A stretch of 64,000 nt of DNA from assembly GCA_947503715.1 (NCBI GenBank), contig CANNER010000004.1, positions 417,464-481,463 on the forward strand, read 5' to 3'. This document shows positions 42,945-52,045 of the stretch, piece after piece (the stretch's first letter is position 1; every line of letters starts with the position of its first letter). The notes beneath the pieces were generated by a model. The model was not told where the DNA came from, did not search any database, and saw only the letters and a program-made list of their open reading frames with translations. Origin of the DNA: an uncultured Caulobacterales bacterium. Lineage in GTDB: Bacteria > Pseudomonadota > Alphaproteobacteria > Caulobacterales > Maricaulaceae. The position numbers and the translations under genes were made by a program.

Positions 42945-44066
42945 CTAATTAAATAAGATTTTTGCCAATTTCGCCTTGTGCCAGCGGGCGTCACCAAATT
43001 GACTGTCATGGAAAATCGCGCGGCGACGATAGAGTTGTGCGTCGCAGTCATAGGTGAAGCCAAACCCGCCGTGAAATTGGATGGACCGGTCCGCCGCATA
43101 AGACAGCGCGCGCCCCGCCGCGACACGCGCCATGCGCGTGGCCACTTCGCCCTGCCCCTGATCCTCGAAGGAGTTGGCCGCCGCATAAAGCAGGGACCGC
43201 GCTTTTTCATAGCCGATATAGGCGTCCACGGTTGGATGTTTCAGCGCCTGATAGGACCCAATCAATTTCCCGAATTGTTTGCGCGTCGTGAGATAGTCCA
43301 CGGTATAATCAATACAGGCCTGCGCCCCGCCGACCATTTCCGCACTGCCGAGCAGATTGGCGACGAGATCGATACGGTCGAGTGTAACTGCCGTCTTGTC
43401 TAGGTCCATCAAGGCCGTTTCCGGCAGAACCAATCCGTCGAGATTTAGCTCATAAGACCGTTTCGTCTCATCAATCAGCTTTTCACGGCGCATCTGCGCC
43501 GCATCGATAAGGTCGTGTTTGAAGAGAAAGAGCGAAGGCTTCTCCTCCAGTTTCGCGCTCAAAATAATCCAGCCCGCCACATCCAAATTCTGGACAAGTA
43601 TTTTTGCACCCGTCAGCTTGAATCCGTCCGTCGTCTTGACAGCTTCCGCCTCAATCTTCGTGAGATCATAAGCGCCGTTCATTTCGGACAGCGCCAGCGT
43701 CGCCGCCTCCCCGTTTATAATCTTTGGCAGAATGTCCTGTTTCTGCGCCTCGGTCCCACCGAATAAAATAGCCTGTGCCGCCACTGTGGATGTCACAAAT
43801 GGCAGACCCATCATGCGACGGCCCATCTGCTCGACAACGGGGACGACCTCAGCCAGAGAGAGGCCAACGCCATCGTATTCCTCCGGAACCGCGATGCCTA
43901 GCCAACCGAGCGCGGCAACCTCATCCCAGAGATCGCGGGTGAACCCGTTTACGTCTTCCAGCAGATTTCTGACCGTCGCCATATCGGATTTTTCACGGCA
44001 GAAATTTTCCGCCACATCCATGAGCTCGACTTGCTCTTCGGTTATTCCCAGCGATCCTAAATCCAT
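42945..44066 (-). CDS. Acyl-CoA dehydrogenase
   Basis: 373 residues from ATG 44066 (MDLGSLGITEEQVELMDVAE). FAD-dependent acyl-CoA dehydrogenase fold: GWLGIAVPEEYDGVGL, LALSEMNG, a beta middle domain, and the C-terminal helical domain with SYAADRSIQFHGGFGFTYDCDAQLYRRRA. A longer upstream frame exists but runs through the neighbouring gene. Only two bases separate it from the preceding dehydrogenase, suggesting a heteromeric pair as known for steroid/terpene dehydrogenases. Confidence 0.9.
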   Translation of the reverse strand: MDLGSLGITEEQVELMDVAENFCREKSDMATVRNLLEDVNGFTRDLWDEVAALGWLGIAVPEEYDGVGLSLAEVVPVVEQMGRRMMGLPFVTSTVAAQAILFGGTEAQKQDILPKIINGEAATLALSEMNGAYDLTKIEAEAVKTTDGFKLTGAKILVQNLDVAGWIILSAKLEEKPSLFLFKHDLIDAAQMRREKLIDETKRSYELNLDGLVLPETALMDLDKTAVTLDRIDLVANLLGSAEMVGGAQACIDYTVDYLTTRKQFGKLIGSYQALKHPTVDAYIGYEKARSLLYAAANSFEDQGQGEVATRMARVAAGRALSYAADRSIQFHGGFGFTYDCDAQLYRRRAIFHDSQFGDARWHKAKLAKILFN

Positions 44067-44068
44067 GA

Positions 44069-45250
44069 CTAATAGCTCTTGGGCAGGCCGAGGACGTGTT
44101 CCCCGATAATATTGCGCTGGATTTGCGACGTCCCGCCGCCAATAGTTGCTGAGAAAGCATTCAGATAATTCCGGTGCCACCAGCCCTTATCGACGGCATT
44201 GGGTTCATCGACATAATAGGCGCCGCGCGTCCCCTGTAGCGTCAGCGCATATTGATTGATTTCCCGCGCAAATTCCGTTTTGACGAGCTTGTCCATGAGG
44301 GGAAGTCCCGCAGGCTTATCCCGCATGAGCGAGCCGATCTTGGCGCGTTTCTGATTGAGTGACAGCGCTTGGGCATCAATAATAAAATCAATGAGGTCGT
44401 CCTGCACGACCGGGTCATTGATCTGACCCGTCTCCCGCGCGAGATCCAAAATGGCGAGCGGGTCGGGTTCGGTAATGGAATATCCGCCGGCCTGTCCGCC
44501 GCGGGCCCCGCGTTCATATTCCAGCGTGCGCATGGCGATTTTCCAACCCTCACCTTCTTGACCCATCAGGCCGTCAACAGGCACGCGAGCATCGGTGAAG
44601 AAGGTTTGGGTAAAGCCATGCTCACCCGTCAGCTTCCTGATCTTACGCGTCTCCACACCGCGCACATCCATCGGTGTCAGGATGAAGGACAGGCCCGCAT
44701 ATTTATTCGGCGCGTCCGGATGTGTCCGCGCCAGCAGGATCATATATTTCGCGTAATGCCCGTGGGTTGTCCAAATCTTAGACCCGTTCAGAACATAGTC
44801 GTCACCGTCGCGCACAGCCCGAAGCTGCGCATTGCCCAGATCAGAACCATTTTCCGGCTCAGAAAAGCCCTGACACCAGATATCATCCGCTGAGAGAATG
44901 CCTTTAATATATTTTTTCTTATGCGCTTCTGATCCAATATCGAGAATGAGGGGGCCCGCCCAACTGAGCCCGATTGTATTCATCATAATCGGGACTTCCA
45001 GTTTCCGCATCACCTTTGTCACTGCAGATTGATGCGCGTCGGTCAGGCCGCCGCCGCCATATTCCGACGGCCACGCCGCGCCCAGAAATCCAGCTTCATA
45101 GACTTTGCGCTGCCAATCTCGGAGGAACTCAAACTGTTCATCCGTGCCGACCTCCATAAAGGTGAGCGGCAGCATAAAATCCGGCGCGGCGGGTGTGTTT
45201 TCCGCAAACCATTTTTCAGCCTCGATGGCAAAATCTTCAACAGAAATCAT
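44069..45250 (-). CDS. Acyl-CoA dehydrogenase (large partner)
   Basis: 393 residues: GFLGAAWPSEYGGGGL, WCQGFSEPENGSDLGNAQLRAV, LNGSKIWTTHGHYAKYMILLART, and a C-terminal YVDEPNAVDKGWWHRNYLNAFSATIGGGTSQIQRNIIGEHVLGLPK. The GGTSQIQRNIIGE end is typical of the FadE/ACAD group acting on bulky CoA esters. Its start overlaps the tetR stop by ATGA (45247-45250). Together with the adjacent 373-residue ACAD this could form an alpha2beta2 enzyme. Confidence 0.92.
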   Translation of the reverse strand: MISVEDFAIEAEKWFAENTPAAPDFMLPLTFMEVGTDEQFEFLRDWQRKVYEAGFLGAAWPSEYGGGGLTDAHQSAVTKVMRKLEVPIMMNTIGLSWAGPLILDIGSEAHKKKYIKGILSADDIWCQGFSEPENGSDLGNAQLRAVRDGDDYVLNGSKIWTTHGHYAKYMILLARTHPDAPNKYAGLSFILTPMDVRGVETRKIRKLTGEHGFTQTFFTDARVPVDGLMGQEGEGWKIAMRTLEYERGARGGQAGGYSITEPDPLAILDLARETGQINDPVVQDDLIDFIIDAQALSLNQKRAKIGSLMRDKPAGLPLMDKLVKTEFAREINQYALTLQGTRGAYYVDEPNAVDKGWWHRNYLNAFSATIGGGTSQIQRNIIGEHVLGLPKSY

Positions 45251-45984
45251 TTATCTTCCACCTGTTTTAATGCGCTTTCCATGCGCTCGGCTACCGCTTC
45301 CATCCGCTCGGCCAGTGAGCCGCCGCCTGCGCCCGTGCCGAGCATCATTGTGACAAGCTGGTCAATCAGGCGTTTCGTGTCCGTTTTATTCGACCGGATC
45401 ATCATCGTCTTTGCACCGTGATCCAATGCGCCAAAGAAGATGTCGCGTAACATCCAGACCTTGCTCTCAACGGCGATATCGCCCCGGGCGCGGCCATCGC
45501 GAATAATCGCATCAAACACACCGACATAGTGTTTATTCAGCGTGTAAATATCACTGCCCGAATATTCAGACAGGCTGGAGGTCAGGATGGGCAGCATTTC
45601 GAGAATGCCATATTCCTCCATCACGAGATTGATGTGATTTCGCGCAAGGAATTCCAGTTTTTGACGGGTTGTTTTCCGCGCATCGACACCCGATTGCGCG
45701 CTCTCGGTCAGGCGGGCGTAAAAATCAGAGATGACGCCCCGCGCCAAGGCGTCCTTATTCTCGAAATAAGTATAGAGCGTTCCGTCCGCAACTCCGGCTT
45801 CCCGCGCGATCATTGCCATCGTCGTCCGGGCATAGCCGTTTGTAATGAAGATTTCGCGGGCGGCAGAGACGATTGCGCCTTCTTTCTGACGCACCCGCGA
45901 TTGCCGGGTCTGAGCGGGCCTGGAAAGTGACATGGCATCAGAGCCGGAGGCGCTTTGTGTCGTCTCTGCCGGCCCGGATGCCAT
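45247..45984 (-). CDS. TetR family transcriptional regulator
   Basis: 245 residues. A low-complexity N-terminus precedes the HTH (IVSAAREIFITNGYARTTMAMIAREAGVADGTLYTYFENKDALARGVISDFY), a good TetR_N domain; the rest is the ligand domain. It is the first gene of the leftward dehydrogenase operon and divergent from the AtuA operon, so it probably controls both, perhaps in response to an acyl-CoA. Two inverted repeats lie in the shared 139-bp promoter region. Confidence 0.92.
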   Translation of the reverse strand: MASGPAETTQSASGSDAMSLSRPAQTRQSRVRQKEGAIVSAAREIFITNGYARTTMAMIAREAGVADGTLYTYFENKDALARGVISDFYARLTESAQSGVDARKTTRQKLEFLARNHINLVMEEYGILEMLPILTSSLSEYSGSDIYTLNKHYVGVFDAIIRDGRARGDIAVESKVWMLRDIFFGALDHGAKTMMIRSNKTDTKRLIDQLVTMMLGTGAGGGSLAERMEAVAERMESALKQVEDK

Positions 45985-46013
45985 GTCTATCGCTCTCCCG
46001 CGAGGTCTGCTGC

Positions 46014-46031
46014 GACTTGACTTAACAAGTC
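46014..46031. promoter_or_regulatory. Inverted repeat, candidate TetR operator 1
   Basis: GACTTG-ACTTAA-CAAGTC: perfect 6-bp arms with a 6-base spacer, in the divergent promoter region of tetR and the AtuA operon, 31 bp upstream of the tetR start. Size and location suit a TetR dimer site. Confidence 0.5.
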
Positions 46032-46039
46032 TGAAGCGT

Positions 46040-46056
46040 ATTCAATTTTCTTGAAT
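46040..46056. promoter_or_regulatory. Inverted repeat, candidate TetR operator 2
   Basis: ATTCAA-TTTTC-TTGAAT: 6-bp arms with a 5-base spacer, nine bases from the first repeat. The arms differ from those of repeat 1, so at most one may be the true operator or it may be a promoter element. Confidence 0.4.
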
Positions 46057-46123
46057 TACTATTCAGCAAACGGCCCGAGTCAAGCACCGCTGTCAGGGTC
46101 AAAATGATGCGGACACTTTCATC

Positions 46124-47923
46124 ATGACCAAAACTGTAAATATCGCAGGGGCGTCGGGATATTGGGGCGAGAGCGCCATGGCGACGCCACAATTATTAGC
46201 TGCGCACTGCTCCGGCGATGTCCGTTTGGACTATATCGTCTATGACTATCTAGCCGAAATCACGATGTCGATTTTGGCGCGGTCCAAGGCGAAAAATCCG
46301 GAAACAGGCGGCTATGCCACTGATTTCGTCGAAGCCGTCATTCGCCCTCATATTAAAGAGATTGCGGAGACGGGCATCACGCTCATCGCGAATGCGGGCG
46401 GCGTAAATCCCGAAGCCTGCGGCGCAGCCGTGCGCGCGATTATTGCAGAGGCGGGATTAAACCTGAAAGTGGCTGTCATTTCCGGCGACAACAGAATGGG
46501 CGAGTTGGACAGGATTTCCGCCGCACAGCCGACAGATATGTTTTCCGGCGCACCCCTGCCAGAGCTTGATAAAGTCGCCAGTGTGAACACCTATCTCGGC
46601 GCTTTTCCCGTTGCGAAAGCCTTGGATGCGGGCGCGGATATCGTCATTACGGGACGTGTCGTGGACAGTGCCGTCACATTGGGGGCCTGTATTCATGAGT
46701 TCGGATGGGGCGCACAGGATTGGGACTTGCTGGCGAGCGGATCGCTCTGCGGACATATTCTGGAATGTGGCCCGCAGACGACGGGTGGGAATTTCACCGA
46801 TTGGGAACTCGCCGGTGATATCGCAGAGATCGGCTATCCCATCGCGGAGGTTAGCGCGGATGGGAGTTTCGTCACGACCAAGCCCTCCGGCACGACAGGA
46901 CTTGTCAGTGTTGGAACTGTGAGCGAACAGATGGTTTACGAAATTGGCGACCCGCAGAGCTATCTCCTACCCGATGTGACGTGTGATTTTTCCGATGTCA
47001 TGATCACGCAACAGGGCAAAGATCGCGTTCACGTCAGCCCCGCCAAAGGCCGCGCCGCGCCGACCTATTATAAAACCTGCCTGACCTATGCGGACGGCTT
47101 TCGGGCCGGGCAATATCTGACCTTTTACGGTAACCGCTCGACGGCCAAGGCCAAAGCTTTTGGCGACGCCTCTATTAAACGCGCCGAAAAGGTTCTGCGC
47201 GCGTCCAATCTTGGTGAATTTACAGAAATCAGTCAGGAAATCATTGGCGGCGGGTCACAAATGGGTGTGGAAGTCGAGGCGTCAGAAGTCGTGTTGAAAA
47301 TCGCGGTCAAACACCCCGAAGTCAAAGGTGTGGGGATTTTCCTCAAAGAAATGACGGGCGTCTTTCTCGCAACACCGCCGGGCCTCTCGGCCTTTACGGG
47401 GGCGGGGCGTCCGCGGCCTTCGCCTGTTGTGCGGCTCTTTTCCTATCTCACGCCGAAGGCTGAGATTACAGCAAAGATAGATGTCGACGGGGAGGTGACA
47501 ACATATCAGGATACCGTCTTCGAAGTTGCGCCAAATCCACAGCGGCCAGCCACACCGGAACCTGTGTCCGGTGATGTCGAGGTCACCGTCGAAGACCTCG
47601 CTTGGGCGCGATCCGGCGATAAGGGGGATAAGGGGAACATCGGCATTATCGCACGGGACGCGGAATATGTGCCCGCGCTCTGGTCCGCTCTGACCCCGGA
47701 ATTTGTCGCAAAAACCATGGCGCATTTCATGGAAGATGAGGCAGAGATCGAACGCTTCTATCTGCCCGGTTCCCAGGCGATTAATTTCCTCATGGACCGC
47801 GCCCTCGGCGGCGGCGGCGCGGCGAGCCTGCGAAATGACCCGCAGGCCAAAGGCTTCGCACAGGTCCTACTGGCGCAGACCATCAAAGTCCCGGCAGAGA
47901 TTGCCGCGCAATTAAACCGATGA
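46124..47923 (+). CDS. AtuA-family (DUF1446) acyclic terpene utilisation protein
   Basis: 599 residues. The N-terminal domain begins VNIAGASGYWGESAMATPQLL and continues DYIVYDYLAEITMSILARSKAKNPETGGYATDFVE, ANAGGVNPEAC and VVITGRVVDSAVTLGA, the DUF1446/AtuA signatures; the C-terminal ~110 residues are the AtuA-like ferredoxin-fold domain (VTVEDLAWARSGDKGDKGNIG). In Pseudomonas, AtuA belongs to the citronellol/geraniol pathway; its reaction is not established. The carboxylase subunits of that pathway are missing here. First of four genes linked by ATGA overlaps. Confidence 0.9.
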   Translation: MTKTVNIAGASGYWGESAMATPQLLAAHCSGDVRLDYIVYDYLAEITMSILARSKAKNPETGGYATDFVEAVIRPHIKEIAETGITLIANAGGVNPEACGAAVRAIIAEAGLNLKVAVISGDNRMGELDRISAAQPTDMFSGAPLPELDKVASVNTYLGAFPVAKALDAGADIVITGRVVDSAVTLGACIHEFGWGAQDWDLLASGSLCGHILECGPQTTGGNFTDWELAGDIAEIGYPIAEVSADGSFVTTKPSGTTGLVSVGTVSEQMVYEIGDPQSYLLPDVTCDFSDVMITQQGKDRVHVSPAKGRAAPTYYKTCLTYADGFRAGQYLTFYGNRSTAKAKAFGDASIKRAEKVLRASNLGEFTEISQEIIGGGSQMGVEVEASEVVLKIAVKHPEVKGVGIFLKEMTGVFLATPPGLSAFTGAGRPRPSPVVRLFSYLTPKAEITAKIDVDGEVTTYQDTVFEVAPNPQRPATPEPVSGDVEVTVEDLAWARSGDKGDKGNIGIIARDAEYVPALWSALTPEFVAKTMAHFMEDEAEIERFYLPGSQAINFLMDRALGGGGAASLRNDPQAKGFAQVLLAQTIKVPAEIAAQLNR

Positions 47924-48723
47924 CCCCGGAAGCCAAAGACTTTCGCGAGGAATGTGAACAAATTCACGCCCTGCTCTCCGACTATGGTCCTGAGGTTTTC
48001 GACCGCGTCACATTGTTCAAAAACTGGACTATTGGCGACATTATCGACCACCTTCACGCTTGGAATATTGCGGCAGACCTAACGCTGACCGAACCAAATG
48101 GTTTTGCAGAATTTGTCGGCATTGCCATGGGGTCACTGGGACAAGGCAAATCGCATCCTGAGTTTCAAAAGATCTATTTTGCAGGCCAGTCCGATGCAGA
48201 TATCTTTGCGGATTGGGCCAATTATTTCCCCGCTATGTGCGAGCGCTTTCAAGTCGCCGCCCCCGATACCCGCGTGAAATGGGTCGGGCCGGATATGTCC
48301 GTGCGGTCCTGCATCATTGCGCGACAGATGGAACATTGGGCCCATGCGCAGGCGATCTTCGATGTGCTGGGTGTCGAGCGCAAAAATGCCGACCGTCTGA
48401 AAAATGTCGCGCATATCGGTGTAACAACCTATAGCTGGTCCTTCAAAGTGCGCGGCGAGACACCGCCTACCCCCAAGCCTTTCGTTAAGCTCACCGCACC
48501 CTCGGGCAAAATTTGGACATGGAATGAACCGCAGGACGATAACCGCGTCGAGGGGTCGGCCGAGAACTTCTGCCAGATCGTAACGCAATGCCGGAACGTC
48601 GCGGATACTGATTTAAACTGCATTGGTGAGACGGCGAAAAGCTGGATGGCGAATGCGCAATGTTTTGCCGGTGGCGCCGAAACGCCCCCTGCCCCCGGAA
48701 CCCGATATAAGGCCACATCATGA
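47920..48723 (+). CDS. TIGR03084-type metal-binding (DinB/MDMPI-like) protein
   Basis: 267 residues. The N-terminal four-helix bundle contains NWTIGDIIDHLHAWNIAADL and, further on, RQMEHWAHAQAIFDVLG: histidines at positions expected for the DinB/mycothiol maleylpyruvate isomerase metal site. The C-terminal part (GETPPTPKPFVKLTAPSGKIWTWN) is a separate sterol-carrier-like region. Matches my memory of TIGR03084, whose reaction is unknown. Overlaps its neighbours on both sides by ATGA. Confidence 0.75.
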   Translation: MTPEAKDFREECEQIHALLSDYGPEVFDRVTLFKNWTIGDIIDHLHAWNIAADLTLTEPNGFAEFVGIAMGSLGQGKSHPEFQKIYFAGQSDADIFADWANYFPAMCERFQVAAPDTRVKWVGPDMSVRSCIIARQMEHWAHAQAIFDVLGVERKNADRLKNVAHIGVTTYSWSFKVRGETPPTPKPFVKLTAPSGKIWTWNEPQDDNRVEGSAENFCQIVTQCRNVADTDLNCIGETAKSWMANAQCFAGGAETPPAPGTRYKATS

Positions 48724-49550
48724 ATCCCTATAAAGATAAAATCGCCTTCGTCACGGGCGCCGCTTCCGGCATTGGCTATGCCTTGACCGAAGCCCTCTTG
48801 AGCAAAGGCGCGAAAGTCATGATGGCGGATGTGGATGGCCCGGGATTAGAGGACGCCATTGCAAAACTGGGCGGCGCGTCGGATAATCTCTCCTCCACGC
48901 TCTGCGATGTGCGGGATTTGGAGGCTGTGAAAGCGGCCGCCGACCTAACCGTCGAGACCTTTGGCGGCGTCAGTATCGTCATGAATAATGCGGGCGTTGG
49001 CTTGGCCGGACGGTCCGGGAAGACCCCGATTGAGGATTGGCGCTGGATTGTCGATATCAACCTCATGGGTGTGGTCCACGGCGTGGAAGTTTTCACGCCG
49101 CTCATTTCAAAAGCATCAGGCGGGTTTATCCTCAACACAGCCAGCATGGCCGGACATATGACGACCGAATATATGCCGCCCTATCACGCGACAAAATTTG
49201 CCGTCGTCGGCTACACCGAATCCATCGCGCAGGAACTCGCGAAGAAAAATATCACCGTCACGACACTCTGCCCGACCTGGGTGAAGTCCAATATCGCACA
49301 TTCGGGCGATAATCGTCCTTCCGCCAGCATATTGGACGCCGCCACCAGCAGCGCCCTGTCGATGACACAGGACCTCGTCTCCAATGGGATGGAGGCCTCA
49401 CGTCTCGCAGAGCTCACACTCGCCATGATGGCCGAAGGACGATTGCATGTGTTCAATGATCCGGAGGCCAGACCCATGATTGATATCCGCGCGAAATCTT
49501 TGGCCGAAGATTATGATGCGGCGCTGGCATGGTTGGAGACGCATTCATGA
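48720..49550 (+). CDS. Short-chain dehydrogenase/reductase
   Basis: 276 residues: TGAASGIGYALTEALL, MNNAGVGLAGRSGKTPIEDWRWIVDINLMGVVHG, LNTASMAGHMTTEYMPPYHATKFAVVGYTE with the Ser-Tyr-Lys set. Classical SDR, NAD(P)-dependent; the acidic MADVD after beta-2 suggests NAD preference. It would oxidise an alcohol or hydroxyacyl intermediate in the AtuA operon. Confidence 0.9.
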   Translation: MNPYKDKIAFVTGAASGIGYALTEALLSKGAKVMMADVDGPGLEDAIAKLGGASDNLSSTLCDVRDLEAVKAAADLTVETFGGVSIVMNNAGVGLAGRSGKTPIEDWRWIVDINLMGVVHGVEVFTPLISKASGGFILNTASMAGHMTTEYMPPYHATKFAVVGYTESIAQELAKKNITVTTLCPTWVKSNIAHSGDNRPSASILDAATSSALSMTQDLVSNGMEASRLAELTLAMMAEGRLHVFNDPEARPMIDIRAKSLAEDYDAALAWLETHS

Positions 49551-50701
49551 CCGCTGTTCAAGGCCATTACGATCCCGCATTTAAATCTGTCCGGGAGGTT
49601 TTTGAACAAAACTTCGTGGAACGCGACGAAGTTGGCGCCAGTGTTTGTATCCGCGACGCCTCGGGCCGAACTCTTGTCGACCTCTGGGGCGGAAGCCATG
49701 CGGATAAGAAAACACCTTGGACACGCGATACAATGTCGATTGTGTTCTCTTGCACGAAAGCCGCCACGGCGCTCTGCGCGCAGATCTTGATTGATCGCGT
49801 CCAACTCAAACTTGATGCGAAGGTCACGGAGTATTGGCCGGAATTTGGGGCATCGGGTAAAGGCGAAACAACTGTTCGCGATATGCTCGGCCATCGCAGC
49901 GGCGTTCCGGCCCTGCGCAATCCTGTGAAACCCGGCGGTTTTCTGGATTTCGATTATGTCACGGAAGAACTCGCGGCAGAAACACCCTTTTGGGAACCCG
50001 GCACCGATCACGGCTATCACATGGTGACATTTGGTTGGACCGTGGGGGAATTAGTGCGGCGGGTATCAGGCAAAAGTCTGGGTCAGTTTTTCAAGGACGA
50101 AATCGCCACGCCCTATGGCGTCGACTTTCATATCGGCCTCCCCAAATCAGAGTTTGAGCGCGTCTCAAAAATGATTCTCTATAAACCTACGCCAGGGGAT
50201 GTCCCGTCAGATTTTGTCAAAGCCATGATGACGGACCCGACCTCTCTTCAAGCCTTGGCTTTTGCGAATAATGGCGGGTGGTATTTCGACGCGCCGAACG
50301 CGTGGCAGGCCGAGATAGGCGGGGCCGGTGGTATCTCCAATGCACGGGGCCTTGCGGGTATGTTTGGCAGCCTTTTCGGTGAAACGCCTCTCCTGTCGAA
50401 AGACCGTCAGACGGATATGGCAAAGCCTGTCTCCGAGGGTGATGATCTCACACTCCTCATCCCGACGCGATTTGGGCAGGGATTTATGCTCAATATTGAT
50501 AACCGTCATTTGGACGGCGAAGGGAATTCCGCCATTATGGGCGAGGCTGCATTTGGCCATGTCGGTATGGGCGGATCGATTGGCTTTGCGGATCCGGTGG
50601 CAGGCTTCGCCTTTGGGTATACAATGAACCGAATGGGCGGCGGAACTTTGTTAAATGATCGCGGCCAGAGCTTGGTCGATGCGGCTTACAGCTGTATCTA
50701 G
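49547..50701 (+). CDS. Beta-lactamase-fold serine hydrolase (EstB/class C-like)
   Basis: 384 residues from ATG 49547, which overlaps the SDR stop. Nucleophile motif SCTK in IVFSCTKAATALCAQIL (SxxK), a HGYHMVTFGWTVGELV region where the catalytic tyrosine is expected, and GHVGMGGSIGFADPVAGFAFGYTMNRMG in place of the KTG box. Such proteins are usually esterases rather than beta-lactamases. No signal peptide, so cytosolic. Last gene of the AtuA operon; may free a carboxylic acid or alcohol from an ester substrate. Confidence 0.85.
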   Translation: MTAVQGHYDPAFKSVREVFEQNFVERDEVGASVCIRDASGRTLVDLWGGSHADKKTPWTRDTMSIVFSCTKAATALCAQILIDRVQLKLDAKVTEYWPEFGASGKGETTVRDMLGHRSGVPALRNPVKPGGFLDFDYVTEELAAETPFWEPGTDHGYHMVTFGWTVGELVRRVSGKSLGQFFKDEIATPYGVDFHIGLPKSEFERVSKMILYKPTPGDVPSDFVKAMMTDPTSLQALAFANNGGWYFDAPNAWQAEIGGAGGISNARGLAGMFGSLFGETPLLSKDRQTDMAKPVSEGDDLTLLIPTRFGQGFMLNIDNRHLDGEGNSAIMGEAAFGHVGMGGSIGFADPVAGFAFGYTMNRMGGGTLLNDRGQSLVDAAYSCI

Positions 50702-50712
50702 CGGAATTAAGA

Positions 50713-50768
50713 GCCCGAAATCTTGCGATTTCGGCTTGCAGCTAAATCAATCCACTGGATTGATTTTT
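50713..50768. terminator. Tandem hairpins between convergent operons
   Basis: Two hairpins: CCGAAATC-TTGC-GATTTCGG (50715-50734) and AAATCAATCC-ACT-GGATTGATTT (50744-50766), the second followed by TT on the plus strand and mirrored AT-rich flanks on the minus strand. Likely a bidirectional terminator. Confidence 0.75.
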
Positions 50769-50772
50769 AGCG

Positions 50773-51933
50773 CTACAAGCCCATTTGCCGAACGGCGAGG
50801 TCCTTCATGATCTCTTCCGATCCACCGCCAATCGCGATGACTTTGACTTCGCGGTAGACATTTTCGACGCGGTTGCCGCGCAAATATCCTGCACCGCCGA
50901 GGATTTGCATCGCTTCTGACGCGCAATATTCCAGCGCCTTTGTCGCGAAGAACTTGGCCTTGCAGATTTCCGCGACGGGCATATGGCCCGCATCAATGGC
51001 CGCGCAGAGCATCCAGAGATTGGATTGCACGGCATCTATCTTCGCACTCATATCCGCGATTTTATGGCGGATAACCTGATGCCGGATCAGTTTTTTGCCA
51101 AAAGTTTCCCGCTCCTGCGCCCAAGCGATAGAGTCCTCCAAACAGACCTGCATCATACCCAGCGAACAGGCGACGAGGGTCAGTCGTTCATAATTAAAGT
51201 TCTGCATGATCTGGATAAAGCCGTAATCTTTCTGACCCATCAAATGCGACTCAGGAATACGACAATCATCGAAATAGAGCGTCGCCTGATTGGACGCCCA
51301 CCAGCCCATTTTCTTTTTCAAAGCGATTCGGGAAAATCCGGGGCGGTCCGCTTCGACGAAGAAGAGCGAAATGCCTGTCAGACCTTCGCCGCCCGTTCGC
51401 GCGCCGACGACAAAATAATCACTTTCCATCCCGCCCGTGATGAAGGTCTTCGAGCCGTTTAAAATCCATTCGCCGTTTTCCAAGCGAGCTGTCGTTTTGA
51501 GTGCAGCGACATCGGACCCACCGCCGGGTTCAGTAATAGCGAGCGAGCTGCCGACCCGTCCGGAGATGACCTCCGGCAGGACGCGGTTTTTAATCTCTTC
51601 CGTCGCCAGTTTCTGGATCGGGTCCAGCGAAATCCCTCTGCCCCCTAAAGCCGCCGGAACACCACCCGCGCCGCATTTCGCCATAGCGACGGCGAAATCC
51701 ATTCGCATATAGGGATCGTCAAATCCAAGGCCGCCATATTTTTCATCGATGCCAAAACCCCAAACGCCAAGCGCACCGACTTTCTCATGAAGCGCCCAAG
51801 GCACTTGCCCCGCCTCGTCCCAGTCATAAGCATAGGGCCGGATTTCGGTCTCAACGAAATTGGTCGCGGTTTCCCGAAAGGCTTTTCGCTCGGGCGTGTC
51901 AAATGGGTTTGGCAATCCGGTAGTTTGGGTCAT
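50773..51933 (-). CDS. Acyl-CoA dehydrogenase
   Basis: 386 residues from ATG 51933 (MTQTTGLPNPFDTPERKAF); a longer frame upstream lacks support. Typical ACAD: GVWGFGIDEKYGGLG, AITEPGGGSDVAALKT, LNGSKTFITGGMESDYF, catalytic-domain MQILGGAGYLRGNRVENVYREVKVIAIGGGSEEIM. The final GGSEEIMKDLAVRQMGL is like AtuD/citronellyl-CoA and long-chain dehydrogenases. Convergent with the AtuA operon and adjacent to a TonB receptor, so probably part of the same catabolic function. Confidence 0.92.
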   Translation of the reverse strand: MTQTTGLPNPFDTPERKAFRETATNFVETEIRPYAYDWDEAGQVPWALHEKVGALGVWGFGIDEKYGGLGFDDPYMRMDFAVAMAKCGAGGVPAALGGRGISLDPIQKLATEEIKNRVLPEVISGRVGSSLAITEPGGGSDVAALKTTARLENGEWILNGSKTFITGGMESDYFVVGARTGGEGLTGISLFFVEADRPGFSRIALKKKMGWWASNQATLYFDDCRIPESHLMGQKDYGFIQIMQNFNYERLTLVACSLGMMQVCLEDSIAWAQERETFGKKLIRHQVIRHKIADMSAKIDAVQSNLWMLCAAIDAGHMPVAEICKAKFFATKALEYCASEAMQILGGAGYLRGNRVENVYREVKVIAIGGGSEEIMKDLAVRQMGL

Positions 51934-51995
51934 GCGGATAGAGTGAACAGCGGAGAGTGCGCTGGCAATGAAAAACTCTGAACAGCATCCCAATA

Positions 51996-52025
51996 AAAAA
52001 GGCGGCCCCGAAGGACCGCCTTTTC
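51996..52025 (-). terminator. Terminator of the TonB receptor gene
   Basis: AAAAGGCGG and CCGCCTTTT form a 9-bp stem with additional inner CC/GG pairs around CGAA; the minus strand continues with a T-run. It lies 21 bp behind the receptor's stop. Confidence 0.85.
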
Positions 52026-52045
52026 AAAATCATATCTAAACTGAG

